DNA of 62,767 bases from a virus, in IMG/VR virus record IMGVR_UViG_3300025647_000034, positions 1 to 62,767 of that record; one strand, 5' to 3'. Shown here in pieces: positions 45,362 through 55,049 of the stretch; position 1 is the first letter of the stretch, and the number at the start of each line of letters is the position of its first letter. The notes under the pieces were generated by a model that was given only the letters and a program-made list of their open reading frames with translations, was not told the DNA's origin and ran no database searches. The position numbers were made by a program, and so were the translations under genes.

Positions 45362-47556
45362 ACTATGGCTTATACCAAATAACGGATATCAAGTTACCCA
45401 AGCGGAAGCATTGGGACTATGGCTACGTGCCTGAGCACGACGTGGTGGTCATCTCTCGTGACGGGACAGTCGGAGAGGTGTACGAGATCAATGGACTGAA
45501 GGTGGCGCTCCCAAAGGCTCCCGACAAGATTGACAAGACCCATAACAAGTGGATGCCAAAAGACTTGCCAAAGGAGCTGGACAAGGTCAAGAGCATATTC
45601 GAGTGGAACAGGCGTGACAACGCCTTCAAGGCCAAGTGGGTGGACTACATCGAGCAGGAGTTTGACAGACGTGACAACGGGCATTGGTTCATGAACAATG
45701 GCAAGCCAACCTACGTTACAGGATCGCACTACATGTATCTGCAGTGGACAAAGATTGACGTAGGTCACCCTGAGTTCCGTGAGGCCAACCGCATATTCTA
45801 CATATACTGGGAGGCCTGCAAGGCAGACACGAGGAGCTTCGGCATGTGCTACCTCAAGAACCGTCGTTCGGGTTTCTCATTCATGTCCAGCTCGGAGATA
45901 GTTAACCAAGCAACAATTACTAGAGATTCTCGCTTTGGTATAGTATCAAAGACAGGTGCTGACGCCAAGAAGATGTTTACCGACAAGGTGGTGCCAATTT
46001 CTAGTCACTATCCGTTCTTCTTCAAGCCGGTACAGGACGGTATGGACAAGCCAAAGACAGAGCTTGCCTATCGTGTCCCTGCGTCCAAGATTACACGCAA
46101 GAACATTGACAACAGAGAAGAGGAGGATCTAGAGGGACTTGATACTACTATAGACTGGCGCAACACTGACGACAACAGCTATGACGGTGAGAAGCTACGC
46201 ATGCTCATCGAGGACGAGGCTGCGAAGTTGGAGCGTCCGAACAATATCCTGAATGGTTGGCGTGTTCGTAAGACATGTCTTCGTTTGGGTAGTAAGGTCA
46301 TTGGCAAGTGCATGATGGGCTCTACCTGTAATGCATTGGACAAGGGTGGTGACAACTTCAAGAAGCTGTACGAGGACTCGAACCCACGTGAGCGCAACGC
46401 CAACGGGCAGACCAAGAGTGGTCTGTACGCCCTGTTCATACCCATGGAGTGGAACTTCGAAGGTTACTTTGACGAGTATGGCTGGCCCATCCTTGAGGTT
46501 GAGCCTGGTCAGCACGTAGTAAACTCAGAAGGTAACTACATGGATATCAGCGTGATACAATACTGGGAGAACGAGGTCAAGTCACTCAAGAGCGACTCTG
46601 ACGCACTGAACGAGTTCTATCGTCAGTTCCCACGCACAGAGGCACATGCGTTCCGTGACGAGAGTAAGAACTCTCTGTTCAACCTGACCAAGATATACCA
46701 ACAGATAGATTACAATGATACACTTATTAAAGAGCGTGTTCTCACACGTGGCCGCTTCCATTGGCGTGATGGCAAGCAAGACACGGAGGTCATTTGGACG
46801 CCTGACCCCAGTGGTAGGTTTCTCGTTTCTTGGCTACCGGCACAACACCAACGCAACCGAGTCACAACAAGAAATGGACTAAAGTACCCGGGCAATGAGC
46901 ACATGGGCTCGTTCGGATGTGACCCATATGATATCTCTGCTGTTACGTTTGGCCGTGGCTCTGCTGGGGCTCTTCATGGTATGACCAAGTTCCACATGGA
47001 CGAGGGGCCAAGCAATACGTTCTTCTTGGAATACGTGGCAAGGCCACAGACGGCTGAGATATTCTTCGAGGACATTATAATGGCCATACACTTTTATGGC
47101 ATGCCAATCTTGGCGGAGAACAACAAGGCACGTCTGCTGTACTACATGAAGGAGCGTGGCTACAGGCCGTTCTCTATGAACAGGCCAGATCGTAAGCTCA
47201 ATATGCTATCGAAGACCGAGAAAGAGTTGGGTGGTATACCAAACTCATCGGAAGATGTGAAGCAGGCTCACGCCACAGCCATTGAGACATATATAGAGAA
47301 GCATGTCGGTTTTGATGCGGAGGGTTCATACCGAGAGCCTGACGAGATTGGTAACATGTACTTTTCAAGGACCTTACAGGACTGGGCACGGTTTGACATA
47401 AACAACCGTACAAAATATGACGCAGCCATTAGCAGCGGATTGGCATTGATGGCAAATCAAAAGTTTATGTTGGACACAAAGCCAAAGAATGAAAAGATTA
47501 GCATCAAGTTTCCAACGTATACAAATAAAGGGTATATTAGCGAGATAAGGAAATAG
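45358..47556 (+). CDS. terL: Large terminase subunit
   Basis: 732 residues; GTG start in the overlap with the small subunit. The ATPase has a Walker A-like LKNRRSGFS (166-174) and Walker B MLIEDEA (282-288). GIVSKTGADAK and MGSTCNALDKGG lie between and after. The nuclease domain begins near GSFGCDPYD with the first catalytic Asp, followed by ILAENNKARLLYYMKERG. It would package DNA through the portal encoded next. The N-terminal ~110 residues are longer than in many TerL proteins. Confidence 0.9.
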   Translation: MNYGLYQITDIKLPKRKHWDYGYVPEHDVVVISRDGTVGEVYEINGLKVALPKAPDKIDKTHNKWMPKDLPKELDKVKSIFEWNRRDNAFKAKWVDYIEQEFDRRDNGHWFMNNGKPTYVTGSHYMYLQWTKIDVGHPEFREANRIFYIYWEACKADTRSFGMCYLKNRRSGFSFMSSSEIVNQATITRDSRFGIVSKTGADAKKMFTDKVVPISSHYPFFFKPVQDGMDKPKTELAYRVPASKITRKNIDNREEEDLEGLDTTIDWRNTDDNSYDGEKLRMLIEDEAAKLERPNNILNGWRVRKTCLRLGSKVIGKCMMGSTCNALDKGGDNFKKLYEDSNPRERNANGQTKSGLYALFIPMEWNFEGYFDEYGWPILEVEPGQHVVNSEGNYMDISVIQYWENEVKSLKSDSDALNEFYRQFPRTEAHAFRDESKNSLFNLTKIYQQIDYNDTLIKERVLTRGRFHWRDGKQDTEVIWTPDPSGRFLVSWLPAQHQRNRVTTRNGLKYPGNEHMGSFGCDPYDISAVTFGRGSAGALHGMTKFHMDEGPSNTFFLEYVARPQTAEIFFEDIIMAIHFYGMPILAENNKARLLYYMKERGYRPFSMNRPDRKLNMLSKTEKELGGIPNSSEDVKQAHATAIETYIEKHVGFDAEGSYREPDEIGNMYFSRTLQDWARFDINNRTKYDAAISSGLALMANQKFMLDTKPKNEKISIKFPTYTNKGYISEIRK

Positions 47557-47559
47557 CCC

Positions 47560-47567
47560 TATCTTTG
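47560..47567 (+). promoter_or_regulatory. TAnnTTTG -7 box before the portal gene
   Basis: TATCTTTG, 9 bases before ATG 47577. It starts the head-gene transcript. Confidence 0.65.
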
Positions 47568-47576
47568 CAGAAAACA

Positions 47577-50006
47577 ATGGCGGATCAGAAAATTATTCTT
47601 CCATACGTATCGTTCCCGAACCAACTTGCTACCGACGCTGAGAAGGCATCGGAGGAGTATGGCCTGAAGGTGGGCCAAAGCATCCAATACGAGTGGTTCA
47701 GGAATGGTGGCGGTTCATGCCGCTACTACGATCAATGGATTCAGTTTCACAAACTCCGCTTGTACGCACGTGGTGAGCAGCCCGTTGGGAAGTACAAGAA
47801 TGAGTTGGCTGTAGACGGGGACTTGTCCTACATGAACCTTGACTGGACGCCTGTTCCTATCATTCCAAAGTTCGTTGACATTGTCGTCAACGGAATGGCT
47901 GATCGGTTGTTTACGGTTAAGGCCTATGCCCAGGATGCCATGAGCGCAGAGAAGCGTTCTCAGTATCAGGACATGGTCGAGGCCGATATGGTGGCTAAGG
48001 ATTTCTTGCTGCAAGCTAAAGAAACATTTGGACTGGACGCATTCAGCGTTCCTCCCGATGAGCTTCCAGGTAGCGATCAAGAGTTGAATCTGTATATGCA
48101 GATCAACTACAAGCCAAGCATTGAAATTGCAGAAGAAGAAGCTATACACACTTTGCTCGACAAGAATCGCTATGATGAGATTCGCAAACGGGTTGATTAT
48201 GACATTACAGTCGTGGGCCTTGGAATGGTTAAACATTCCTTCGACATGGCCAATGGTGTTAAGATTGATTACGTTGATCCTGCTAATGTCGTATATTCAT
48301 ACACGGAATCTCCTACGTTTGATGACTGCTTCTACTTCGGAGAGGTCAAGACGGTCCCGATTACAGAGATTAAAAAGATCAAGCCTGATATTACAAAGGA
48401 AGAGCTTGAGGAGATTTCGAAGATTGGCAGCAGTTGGTGGGATTATTACCCTGCGATTCGGGCATACCGTGACAGCCTCTTTGATAGAGACGCCGTCACG
48501 TTGCTATACTTCAGTTACAAAACTGACAAGAAGTTTGTATACAAGAAGAAGTTCTTAGAGAACGGAGGAGAGAAGGTAATCCGCAAGGACGAGAGCTTCA
48601 ATCCCCCAGCAGAAGAGCAAGAGCGCTACGAGCGTATCGAGAAGCGTATTGACGTGTGGTATGATGGCGTGATGGTCATGGGCTCTAATACTCTCCTCAA
48701 GTGGGAGCTTCAGAAGAACATGGTTCGTCCAAAGTCTGCATCTCAGTATAGCATTCCTACCTACATTGCTGTTGCGCCTCGCATGTACAAGGGCGTTATT
48801 GAGTCGTTGGTTAGACGAATGATTCCATTCGCAGACTTGATTCAGGTTACGCACTTGAAGCTTCAGCAGGTCCTGTCTAAGATTGTACCCGATGGTGTAT
48901 TCATTGATGCAGATGGCTTGAATGAGGTTGACCTAGGCAATGGTGCTGCGTACAACCCAGAGGACGCCTTGCGTCTATACTTCCAAACGGGTAGTGTAAT
49001 TGGACGCTCCTACACTCAAGACGGAGAGTTTAACAACGCACGAGTTCCCATCCAGGAGCTTAGCAAGAACAGTGGACAGGCGAAGATTGCAAGCCTTATT
49101 GGTGCTTATAACCAATACATGCAGCAGCTTCGTGATGTGACTGGTCTTAATGAGGCACGTGATGGCTCTATGCCGGATCCCGACTCGTTGGTTGGTCTTC
49201 AGAAGTTGGCTGCCGCAAACAGCAACACGGCTACTCGCCACATCTTGGAGGGATCACTGACCATCACTAAGCGTTTGGCTGAAGCCGTATCATGTCGTGT
49301 GGCTGACATCTTAGAGTATGCTGACTTTGCTGAAGAGTTCGCCATGCAGATCGGCAAGAACAATGTCGGTGTACTGGACGAAATCTCTGACCTATACATC
49401 TACGACTTTGGTATCTTCATCGAGGTTTCTCCCGACGAGGAGCAGAAGGCTCAGCTTGAGGCCAACATTCAGATGGCTTTGAGCCGTGACCAGATCTCAT
49501 TGGAGGACGCCATTGACATCCGTCAGATGAAGAACATCAAGTTGGCCAACGAGCTGCTGAAGATGAAGCGCAAGCAGAAGCAGAAGCAAGACATGGACAA
49601 CGAGCAGCAGAAGATGCAGATGCAGACTCAAGCCAATATCCAGTCTTCTCAGGCTGCAGCTGAGTCTAAGATGCAGCAGATCCAAGCTGAGTCACAGGCC
49701 AAGATGCAGATCGAGCAGGCCAAGAATCAGTTCGAGATCGAGAAGATGCAGGCGGAGGCCAACCTGAAGCTGCAGTTGATGGAGCGTGAGTTCCAAATGC
49801 AGATGCAGTTGAAAGGTGTAGAGGCTGAAGCTCTGAAGACTCGTGAACAGGACAGAGAGAAGGCTAAGGACAATCGTGTTAGCCTGCAGAATACGCAACA
49901 ATCAAAGCTCATTGAACAGAGGCAGAAAGATCTGCCTTCGATAAACTTCGAGTCTACTGAGGACACCTTGGATGGCTTCGATTTATCGCAATTTGAGCCT
50001 AGATAA
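47577..50006 (+). CDS. Portal protein
   Basis: 809 residues from ATG 47577; the upstream TTG is in the promoter box. MADRLFTVKAYAQD, VLGLGMVKHSF-like DITVVGLGMVKHSFDM and IDYVDPANVVYSY are typical of portal wing and clip domains. The last ~200 residues are an extremely Gln/Met/Lys/Ala-rich coiled coil, which would form the long barrel inside the capsid in podovirus-type portals. Twelve copies would form the DNA channel and nucleate the capsid. Confidence 0.88.
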   Translation: MADQKIILPYVSFPNQLATDAEKASEEYGLKVGQSIQYEWFRNGGGSCRYYDQWIQFHKLRLYARGEQPVGKYKNELAVDGDLSYMNLDWTPVPIIPKFVDIVVNGMADRLFTVKAYAQDAMSAEKRSQYQDMVEADMVAKDFLLQAKETFGLDAFSVPPDELPGSDQELNLYMQINYKPSIEIAEEEAIHTLLDKNRYDEIRKRVDYDITVVGLGMVKHSFDMANGVKIDYVDPANVVYSYTESPTFDDCFYFGEVKTVPITEIKKIKPDITKEELEEISKIGSSWWDYYPAIRAYRDSLFDRDAVTLLYFSYKTDKKFVYKKKFLENGGEKVIRKDESFNPPAEEQERYERIEKRIDVWYDGVMVMGSNTLLKWELQKNMVRPKSASQYSIPTYIAVAPRMYKGVIESLVRRMIPFADLIQVTHLKLQQVLSKIVPDGVFIDADGLNEVDLGNGAAYNPEDALRLYFQTGSVIGRSYTQDGEFNNARVPIQELSKNSGQAKIASLIGAYNQYMQQLRDVTGLNEARDGSMPDPDSLVGLQKLAAANSNTATRHILEGSLTITKRLAEAVSCRVADILEYADFAEEFAMQIGKNNVGVLDEISDLYIYDFGIFIEVSPDEEQKAQLEANIQMALSRDQISLEDAIDIRQMKNIKLANELLKMKRKQKQKQDMDNEQQKMQMQTQANIQSSQAAAESKMQQIQAESQAKMQIEQAKNQFEIEKMQAEANLKLQLMEREFQMQMQLKGVEAEALKTREQDREKAKDNRVSLQNTQQSKLIEQRQKDLPSINFESTEDTLDGFDLSQFEPR

Positions 50007-50013
50007 AAATCTA

Positions 50014-50021
50014 TAACTTTG
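50014..50021 (+). promoter_or_regulatory. TAnnTTTG -7 box before the scaffold gene
   Basis: TAACTTTG, 17 bases before ATG 50039; just downstream of the portal stop. Confidence 0.6.
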
Positions 50022-50038
50022 TACCAAAATTTAATCTT

Positions 50039-51133
50039 ATGGCAGAATTAAAAATCCGTGAAGTTTCTGCTGAAGAGCCAAAGTCAGTCCAAGAGGTTGA
50101 AGAGGCACTTTTGCAGAAACACGAAGAGGAACAAGCGGCCCTCGAACAAACACAGGAGGAAACCCCTGTAGAAGAACCTGAAGCGAAAGAAGAGGCAACT
50201 CCAATTGAGCTTACAGAACAAGACGTTCTAAGTTTTATTAAGAATCGCTACAACAATGTAGAGGCAAACTCCATCGACGACATCTTGGCTTCACGTAGCC
50301 AGGAAGAGTTGCCAGAGGATGTGTCTGCATTTTTGAAGTACAAAAAGGAAACAGGTCGTGGACTCGATGACTTCATGAAGTTGAATCAAGACTTCGAGAA
50401 GATGAGTTCAGACCAATTGTTGGCTTCTTACATCAAGGAAACAAACCCAATGTTTGATGACGAGGATGTGTTGATGGAAATGGAAAACTTCAAGTATGAT
50501 GAAGACTTGGACGACGACAAGACCATTAAGAAGCAGAAGCTGGCAATGAAAAGAGAGCTTGCAAAAGCCAAGGAGTATTTTGAGAAGCAGAAGGAGCAAT
50601 ACAAAGTGCCATTAGAGTCTAAGGCAACTTCAGTTCCCGCAGCGGACCAAGAAGGCTACGAGGCTTACAAGAAATATAACCAAGAGCTCACGCAGATGCA
50701 ACAAGAGCAGATGAAGCGTTCAGAGTTTTTCCTGCAGAAAACCAATGAGGTGTTCAACGACAAGTTCGAAGGTTTCGACTTTACAATCGGAGAATCAACC
50801 TATAAGTTTAAACCAGGGGAGGCGGAGAAGGTAAAGGCTTCTCAATCTGACATCAACAACTTCATTTCCAAATTCGTTGACGAAAATGGATATGTGAAAG
50901 ATGCAGCTGCGTATCACAAGGCAATGTCTGCCGCTTTGAATGCCGATGCTTTGGCCAGGTTCTTCTACGAGAAGGGCAAGTCCGAGGCGATTGAAAGTGT
51001 AAGCAAGGAGAGCAAGAATGTCCAAATGGGTGTTCGCCAATCTGCTCAACCTGCCGCAAACTTCAGTGGTTTAAAAGTGTCGTCATTGGATAGTGATTCG
51101 GGCAACGGGTTAAGAATAAAGATAAAACAATAA
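50039..51133 (+). CDS. Scaffolding protein
   Basis: 364 residues, Glu/Lys/Gln-rich and helical, with an acidic Pro-rich N-terminal 60 residues (EETPVEEPEAKEEA) and a basic end (GLRIKIKQ). Charge asymmetry, helical content and position just before the major capsid protein fit a capsid scaffold. No protease gene is nearby, so it may be released intact. Confidence 0.82.
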   Translation: MAELKIREVSAEEPKSVQEVEEALLQKHEEEQAALEQTQEETPVEEPEAKEEATPIELTEQDVLSFIKNRYNNVEANSIDDILASRSQEELPEDVSAFLKYKKETGRGLDDFMKLNQDFEKMSSDQLLASYIKETNPMFDDEDVLMEMENFKYDEDLDDDKTIKKQKLAMKRELAKAKEYFEKQKEQYKVPLESKATSVPAADQEGYEAYKKYNQELTQMQQEQMKRSEFFLQKTNEVFNDKFEGFDFTIGESTYKFKPGEAEKVKASQSDINNFISKFVDENGYVKDAAAYHKAMSAALNADALARFFYEKGKSEAIESVSKESKNVQMGVRQSAQPAANFSGLKVSSLDSDSGNGLRIKIKQ

Positions 51134-51159
51134 CAATAACTTTTTAAAAACACACAAAA

Positions 51160-52545
51160 ATGGCTGTATTAAGCGTACCGGGTTATGACTTAACCCCCAG
51201 TTCCGTGAAGGCTGCATTGCCCACGAACTACATTACTAATTTTGACTTCTTGAACCAGTATCTTCCTGATACTTACGAGAAGGAATTCGAGCGTTATGGA
51301 AACCGTTCCATCGCTTCTTTCTTGCGCATGGTAGGTGCAGAAATGCCCTCCAACTCTGACTTGATCAAATGGGCTGAGCAAGGCCGTTTGCACACTCAGT
51401 ACACTGGTGTATCTACTACTGGTGCTGTTTCTTCCGGTACTCAAACCTTCGACATCGGAACTGGAACTTGTGTTTTCCGTGTAGGTCAAACCGTTATCTT
51501 GTCTTCTGCTGCTGGCGCTAAGGTTCAAAAGGGTATCATCACCGCTTTGCCTGCTGCTGATCAGTTCACAGTTGCTTTCTACGGTGCTACCTCTCCTGGA
51601 TTCACTAGCCCCACAACTGACATCGTTGCTTTCGTTTATGGTTCTGAATTCAAAAAAGGATCAAACGGTATGCAAGGTTCTTTGGAGGCTGAAGACGTAA
51701 TCTTCGAAAACAGCCCCATCATCATCAAGGATAAGTATGCTGTTAGCGGTTCTGACATGGCTCAGATCGGCTGGGTAGAAGTGACTACCGAGAACGGTGC
51801 TACTGGTTACTTGTGGTACTTGAAGAGTGAGCACGAGACTCGCTTGCGTTTCGAAGACTACTTGGAAATGGCTATGGTTGAAGGCGTTCCTGCTGAAACT
51901 GGTTCTGGCGCTGTAGCCGTAACTGGTGACGTTGGAAACAAGGGTACCGAAGGTATGTTCTATACCATCGAAAACCGTGGTAACGTTTGGGGCGGTGGCT
52001 ATCCCACCACTTTGAGCGACTTTGATGCCATCATTCAGCGTTTGGACAAGCAAGGTTCTATCCAAGAAAACGCTTTGTTCGTAAACCGTGAGTTCAGCTT
52101 CTCTATCGACGACATGTTGGCTGCTCAAAACAGCTACGGTGCTGGTGGAACTAGCTACGGTTTGTTCAACAACAGCGAGCAAATGGCTTTGAACTTGGGC
52201 TTCACCGGCTTCAAGCGTGGCTATGAGTTCTACAAGACCGATTGGAAGTATTTGAACGATCCCACTTTGCGTGGTGGTGTTACTGCTGACAACGTGAACG
52301 GTGTATTGGTTCCTGCTGGTTCTACCACTGTTTATGACATGGTTTTGGGTAAGAACGCCAAGCGTCCTTTCTTGCACGTTCGTTACCGTGCCTCTGAGGC
52401 CGAGAATCGTCGTTACAAGACTTGGATGACTGGTTCTGCTGGAGGTGCTGCTACTAGCGACTTGGACGCAATGGAAGTTCACTTCTTGTCTGAGCGTGCT
52501 TTGTGCACCATGGGTGCTAACAACTTCTTCATCTTCCAAGACTAA
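51160..52545 (+). CDS. Major capsid protein
   Basis: 461 residues between scaffold and connector genes. NFDFLNQYLPDTYEKEFERYGNRSIASFLRM at the start and a beta-rich middle are typical of HK97-fold major capsid proteins of Bacteroidota phages. The gene has strongly biased codons (frequent GCT, GTT, TTG, AAC), an A-rich leader (AAAACACACAAAA) before ATG, and a strong terminator behind it, all marks of very high expression. Confidence 0.88.
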   Translation: MAVLSVPGYDLTPSSVKAALPTNYITNFDFLNQYLPDTYEKEFERYGNRSIASFLRMVGAEMPSNSDLIKWAEQGRLHTQYTGVSTTGAVSSGTQTFDIGTGTCVFRVGQTVILSSAAGAKVQKGIITALPAADQFTVAFYGATSPGFTSPTTDIVAFVYGSEFKKGSNGMQGSLEAEDVIFENSPIIIKDKYAVSGSDMAQIGWVEVTTENGATGYLWYLKSEHETRLRFEDYLEMAMVEGVPAETGSGAVAVTGDVGNKGTEGMFYTIENRGNVWGGGYPTTLSDFDAIIQRLDKQGSIQENALFVNREFSFSIDDMLAAQNSYGAGGTSYGLFNNSEQMALNLGFTGFKRGYEFYKTDWKYLNDPTLRGGVTADNVNGVLVPAGSTTVYDMVLGKNAKRPFLHVRYRASEAENRRYKTWMTGSAGGAATSDLDAMEVHFLSERALCTMGANNFFIFQD

Positions 52546-52570
52546 GATAGTCGTTAGACAGACAATAAGA

Positions 52571-52598
52571 AGAGGGGTGGAAACGCCCCTCTTTTTTT
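52571..52598 (+). terminator. Strong intrinsic terminator after the capsid gene
   Basis: A 9-bp stem AGAGGGG(TG) with (CG)CCCCTCT closed by a GAAA tetraloop and followed by seven T residues. Confidence 0.92.
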
Positions 52599-52602
52599 GT
52601 GC

Positions 52603-52610
52603 TATATTTG
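52603..52610 (+). promoter_or_regulatory. TAnnTTTG -7 box after the capsid terminator
   Basis: TATATTTG, 19 bases before ATG 52630. Confidence 0.7.
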
Positions 52611-52629
52611 CAGTGTAAAATTTAATATT

Positions 52630-53358
52630 ATGGAATTTAAAGATCGAATTTATGCACTGAAGGGTCGCAGTACCCCTCTGTCATTCACCTTGGCTTCTCG
52701 CCACACACAGAAATCACCACTTCTTTACTTTGACGAAAAGACCGGCATGAACCGTGCTTTGCGTTATGCACGAAACCAAAAGTCGCCATTCATGGATGAG
52801 CAGGACGAGCATGCTATCGTTGAGCCCATCGTATTTGAGGATGGCATATTGAAGGTTGACAAGAAGAACACAATGCTAAATAAGTTCTTGGAATTGCACC
52901 CAAAGAATGGCGTTGTGTTCGAAGAGGTTGATGTTGAGCGTGATGCGCAAAAAGAACTTGATGACATCAATTATGAAATTGAAGCTTTGATTGCTGCCAA
53001 GTCTTTGCCAATTGAAAAGATGGAAGCCATCTGTCGTGTAGCTTTAGGCTTGAACGTTGAGAAGATGTCATCTTCAGAATTGAAGCGTGACGTATTGATC
53101 TATGCAAAAGGAAATCCAAAAGAGTTCTTAGAGATGCTTGACGACCCCGACATGGACTTGGATGATCATGCATACCAATTTGTAAATGCAGGCCTGATTT
53201 CCGTTCGCAGAAACGGTGACTTGTGGTTTAGTTTGCCAGATAACAAGAAGAAGATCTGTTCCACACCATACGGTCAAGACCCTATGGACGTATTGGCCGC
53301 ATGGCTGATGACAGACGAAGGTATAGAGGCTACTAAGACATTGTCAGCAATGTTATAA
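52630..53358 (+). CDS. Head-associated protein of unknown function (242 aa)
   Basis: Start ATG 52630; the upstream in-frame GTG lies before the promoter box. The first 60 residues are basic (RSTPLSFTLASRHTQKSPLL, GMNRALRYARNQ). The remainder is acidic and helical with DDINYEIEALIAAKSLPIEK. It sits alone between two terminators, directly after the capsid gene, which suggests a separately regulated minor head protein. Confidence 0.72.
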   Translation: MEFKDRIYALKGRSTPLSFTLASRHTQKSPLLYFDEKTGMNRALRYARNQKSPFMDEQDEHAIVEPIVFEDGILKVDKKNTMLNKFLELHPKNGVVFEEVDVERDAQKELDDINYEIEALIAAKSLPIEKMEAICRVALGLNVEKMSSSELKRDVLIYAKGNPKEFLEMLDDPDMDLDDHAYQFVNAGLISVRRNGDLWFSLPDNKKKICSTPYGQDPMDVLAAWLMTDEGIEATKTLSAML

Positions 53359-53378
53359 TCTACACCTATACAGTAAAG

Positions 53379-53407
53379 GGCCATCCGACCTCGGGTGGCC
53401 TTTTTTT
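53379..53407 (+). terminator. Intrinsic terminator
   Basis: A 10-bp stem GGCCATCCGA with TCGGGTGGCC (one G-T pair) and a 2-nt loop, followed by a run of seven T residues. The next promoter box begins three bases further. Confidence 0.9.
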
Positions 53408-53409
53408 GT

Positions 53410-53417
53410 TATCTTTG
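53410..53417 (+). promoter_or_regulatory. TAnnTTTG -7 box, 5 bases before ATG 53423
   Basis: TATCTTTG, immediately after the terminator. Confidence 0.72.
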
Positions 53418-53422
53418 TGCAA

Positions 53423-54130
53423 ATGATCAACGAGGTCAGAAACACTGTGATGGCAGTCTTGAACAAGGACAACAACGGGTACGTAACACCCGAAGAGTTC
53501 AACTTGTTCGCCAAGCAAGCGCAGCTTGAAGTCTTCGAGGATTACTTCTTCCGTTATCGTAATGCAGTGACAATGATGAATAGCCGCACTTCTAACAGCG
53601 GCTATGCTGACTTGCTCAAACAAACAGGAGAAGTGATTGACTCGTTCTCCGAGTCTGCTACATTGGTACTGGACAGCGGAAGCAGCTTTAAGCTTCCAGC
53701 CAATTATTATTCTATCAACCAGGTTATCTACAACGGAAAAGAGGTAGAGCCTGTTACGCAATATAAAATCTTGAATCTGCTTTCGTCTAACTTGACTGCG
53801 CCAACAACTGGCTATCCAGCCTACATACAGCGTGATCGTGCTGCAGACGGAAGTGATTTGATTACCGTATACCCAACCACGATCAATGCCGGTGTTAGTG
53901 CGTTCTACGTTCGCTACCCACTTGATCCAAAGTGGACATACACTCAGATTGGCGGTAACCCATTGTTCAACCAGTCAGCTGTTGACTATCAGGACTTTGA
54001 GCTGCCTTTGTCAAACTTCAACGACATTGTCCTTCGCATCTTGCAGTATGCTGGTGTCAACATCCGTGAATACGAGGTTGCTCAGTTTGCAAAGCAAGAA
54101 GAGATGATGAATAAACAACAAGGAGAATAA
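53423..54130 (+). CDS. Head-tail connector protein (235 aa)
   Basis: MINEVRNTVMAVLNKDNNGYVTPEEFN opens with an EF-hand-like D-x-N-x-G-x-V-T-x-x-E loop, as in related proteins of Bacteroidota podoviruses. A beta-rich middle (SFKLPANYYSINQVIYNG) and a helical, Gln-rich end follow. Position after the head genes and before the tail proteins fits a ring or adaptor between portal and tail. Its stop overlaps the next start (TAATG). Confidence 0.75.
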   Translation: MINEVRNTVMAVLNKDNNGYVTPEEFNLFAKQAQLEVFEDYFFRYRNAVTMMNSRTSNSGYADLLKQTGEVIDSFSESATLVLDSGSSFKLPANYYSINQVIYNGKEVEPVTQYKILNLLSSNLTAPTTGYPAYIQRDRAADGSDLITVYPTTINAGVSAFYVRYPLDPKWTYTQIGGNPLFNQSAVDYQDFELPLSNFNDIVLRILQYAGVNIREYEVAQFAKQEEMMNKQQGE

Positions 54131-55047
54131 TGGCCTACATTAGTAATTATCAATACTACACAAACAACGGAGTAGCGCCTACCGATCAGAACTGGGGCGA
54201 GTACCAGTATGTCAGCCTCTCCGACGTTGTCAATAACTTCATGATGATGTACATTGGAGATGACAAGCTCATCAACAATGTGAGTCGTTACAACGTTTTG
54301 TTTCACGCCAAGCGTGGTATCCAAGAGATTAACTACGATGCGCTGAAGAATACCAAGGTGATTGAGATTGAGGTTGGAGACGACCTTCAATTGATTCTCC
54401 CTCCAGACTATGTGAACTACATCCGTGTATCTGTTCAGAACAGCGGCGTGTTGTACCCATTGCACGAGAACACAAAGGTTAACTACGCCTCTGCGTACTT
54501 GCAGGACAATGACCTGAACGTGTTGTTTGACCAAGACGGCAATGTATTGACCGGTACATCTGACTTGGACGCACAACGCATCATGGGCAACCCACAGGCG
54601 CTGTACAATGGCACAGGCCCTTACGCAGGACAGTACGGCTGGTACGTTGACGGTGACTGGTACTTCGGTTACGCAGTCGGTGGATACTTTGGTTTGAACA
54701 CCGAGACCGCAAACGTGAACCCAAGCTTCCGTGTGAACAAGGCAGCCGGTGTCATTAACTTCAGCTCAGGCGTAGCCAACCAACTGATTGTGCTAGAGTA
54801 CGTATCAGATGGAATGGAGAACGGAGATGATGATAGTGTAAAGATCCACAAGTTCGCAGAAGAGTTCTTGTACTCTTACGTGAAGTGGGCTTTGCTCAAC
54901 AATAAGTTTGGTGTTCAAGAGTACGTGGTCAACCGAGCAAAGAAGGAGAAGACCGCAAACTTGCGCAACGCCAAGATCAGACTTAGCAATTTACACCCTG
55001 GCCGACTCTTGATGAACCTGAGAGGACAGGATAAGTGGATTAAATAA
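54130..55047 (+). CDS. Connector / tail adaptor protein (305 aa)
   Basis: Beta-rich with SLSDVVNNFMMMYIGDDKLI, DDLQLILPPDYVNYIRVSVQ and a Gly/Tyr-rich section (GPYAGQYGWYVDGDWYFGYA). The basic C-terminal LHPGRLLMNLRGQDKWIK is typical of the family. Found in the same order in related phages between connector and the large tail protein. Confidence 0.75.
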   Translation: MAYISNYQYYTNNGVAPTDQNWGEYQYVSLSDVVNNFMMMYIGDDKLINNVSRYNVLFHAKRGIQEINYDALKNTKVIEIEVGDDLQLILPPDYVNYIRVSVQNSGVLYPLHENTKVNYASAYLQDNDLNVLFDQDGNVLTGTSDLDAQRIMGNPQALYNGTGPYAGQYGWYVDGDWYFGYAVGGYFGLNTETANVNPSFRVNKAAGVINFSSGVANQLIVLEYVSDGMENGDDDSVKIHKFAEEFLYSYVKWALLNNKFGVQEYVVNRAKKEKTANLRNAKIRLSNLHPGRLLMNLRGQDKWIK

Positions 55048-55049
55048 AT

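Noticed and set aside
51661-52539. Long antisense frame (292 codons) opposite the major capsid gene
   Set aside because: It is a by-product of the strongly biased codon use of the capsid gene. It has no promoter, and its sequence is Ser/Thr/Val-rich low-information protein.
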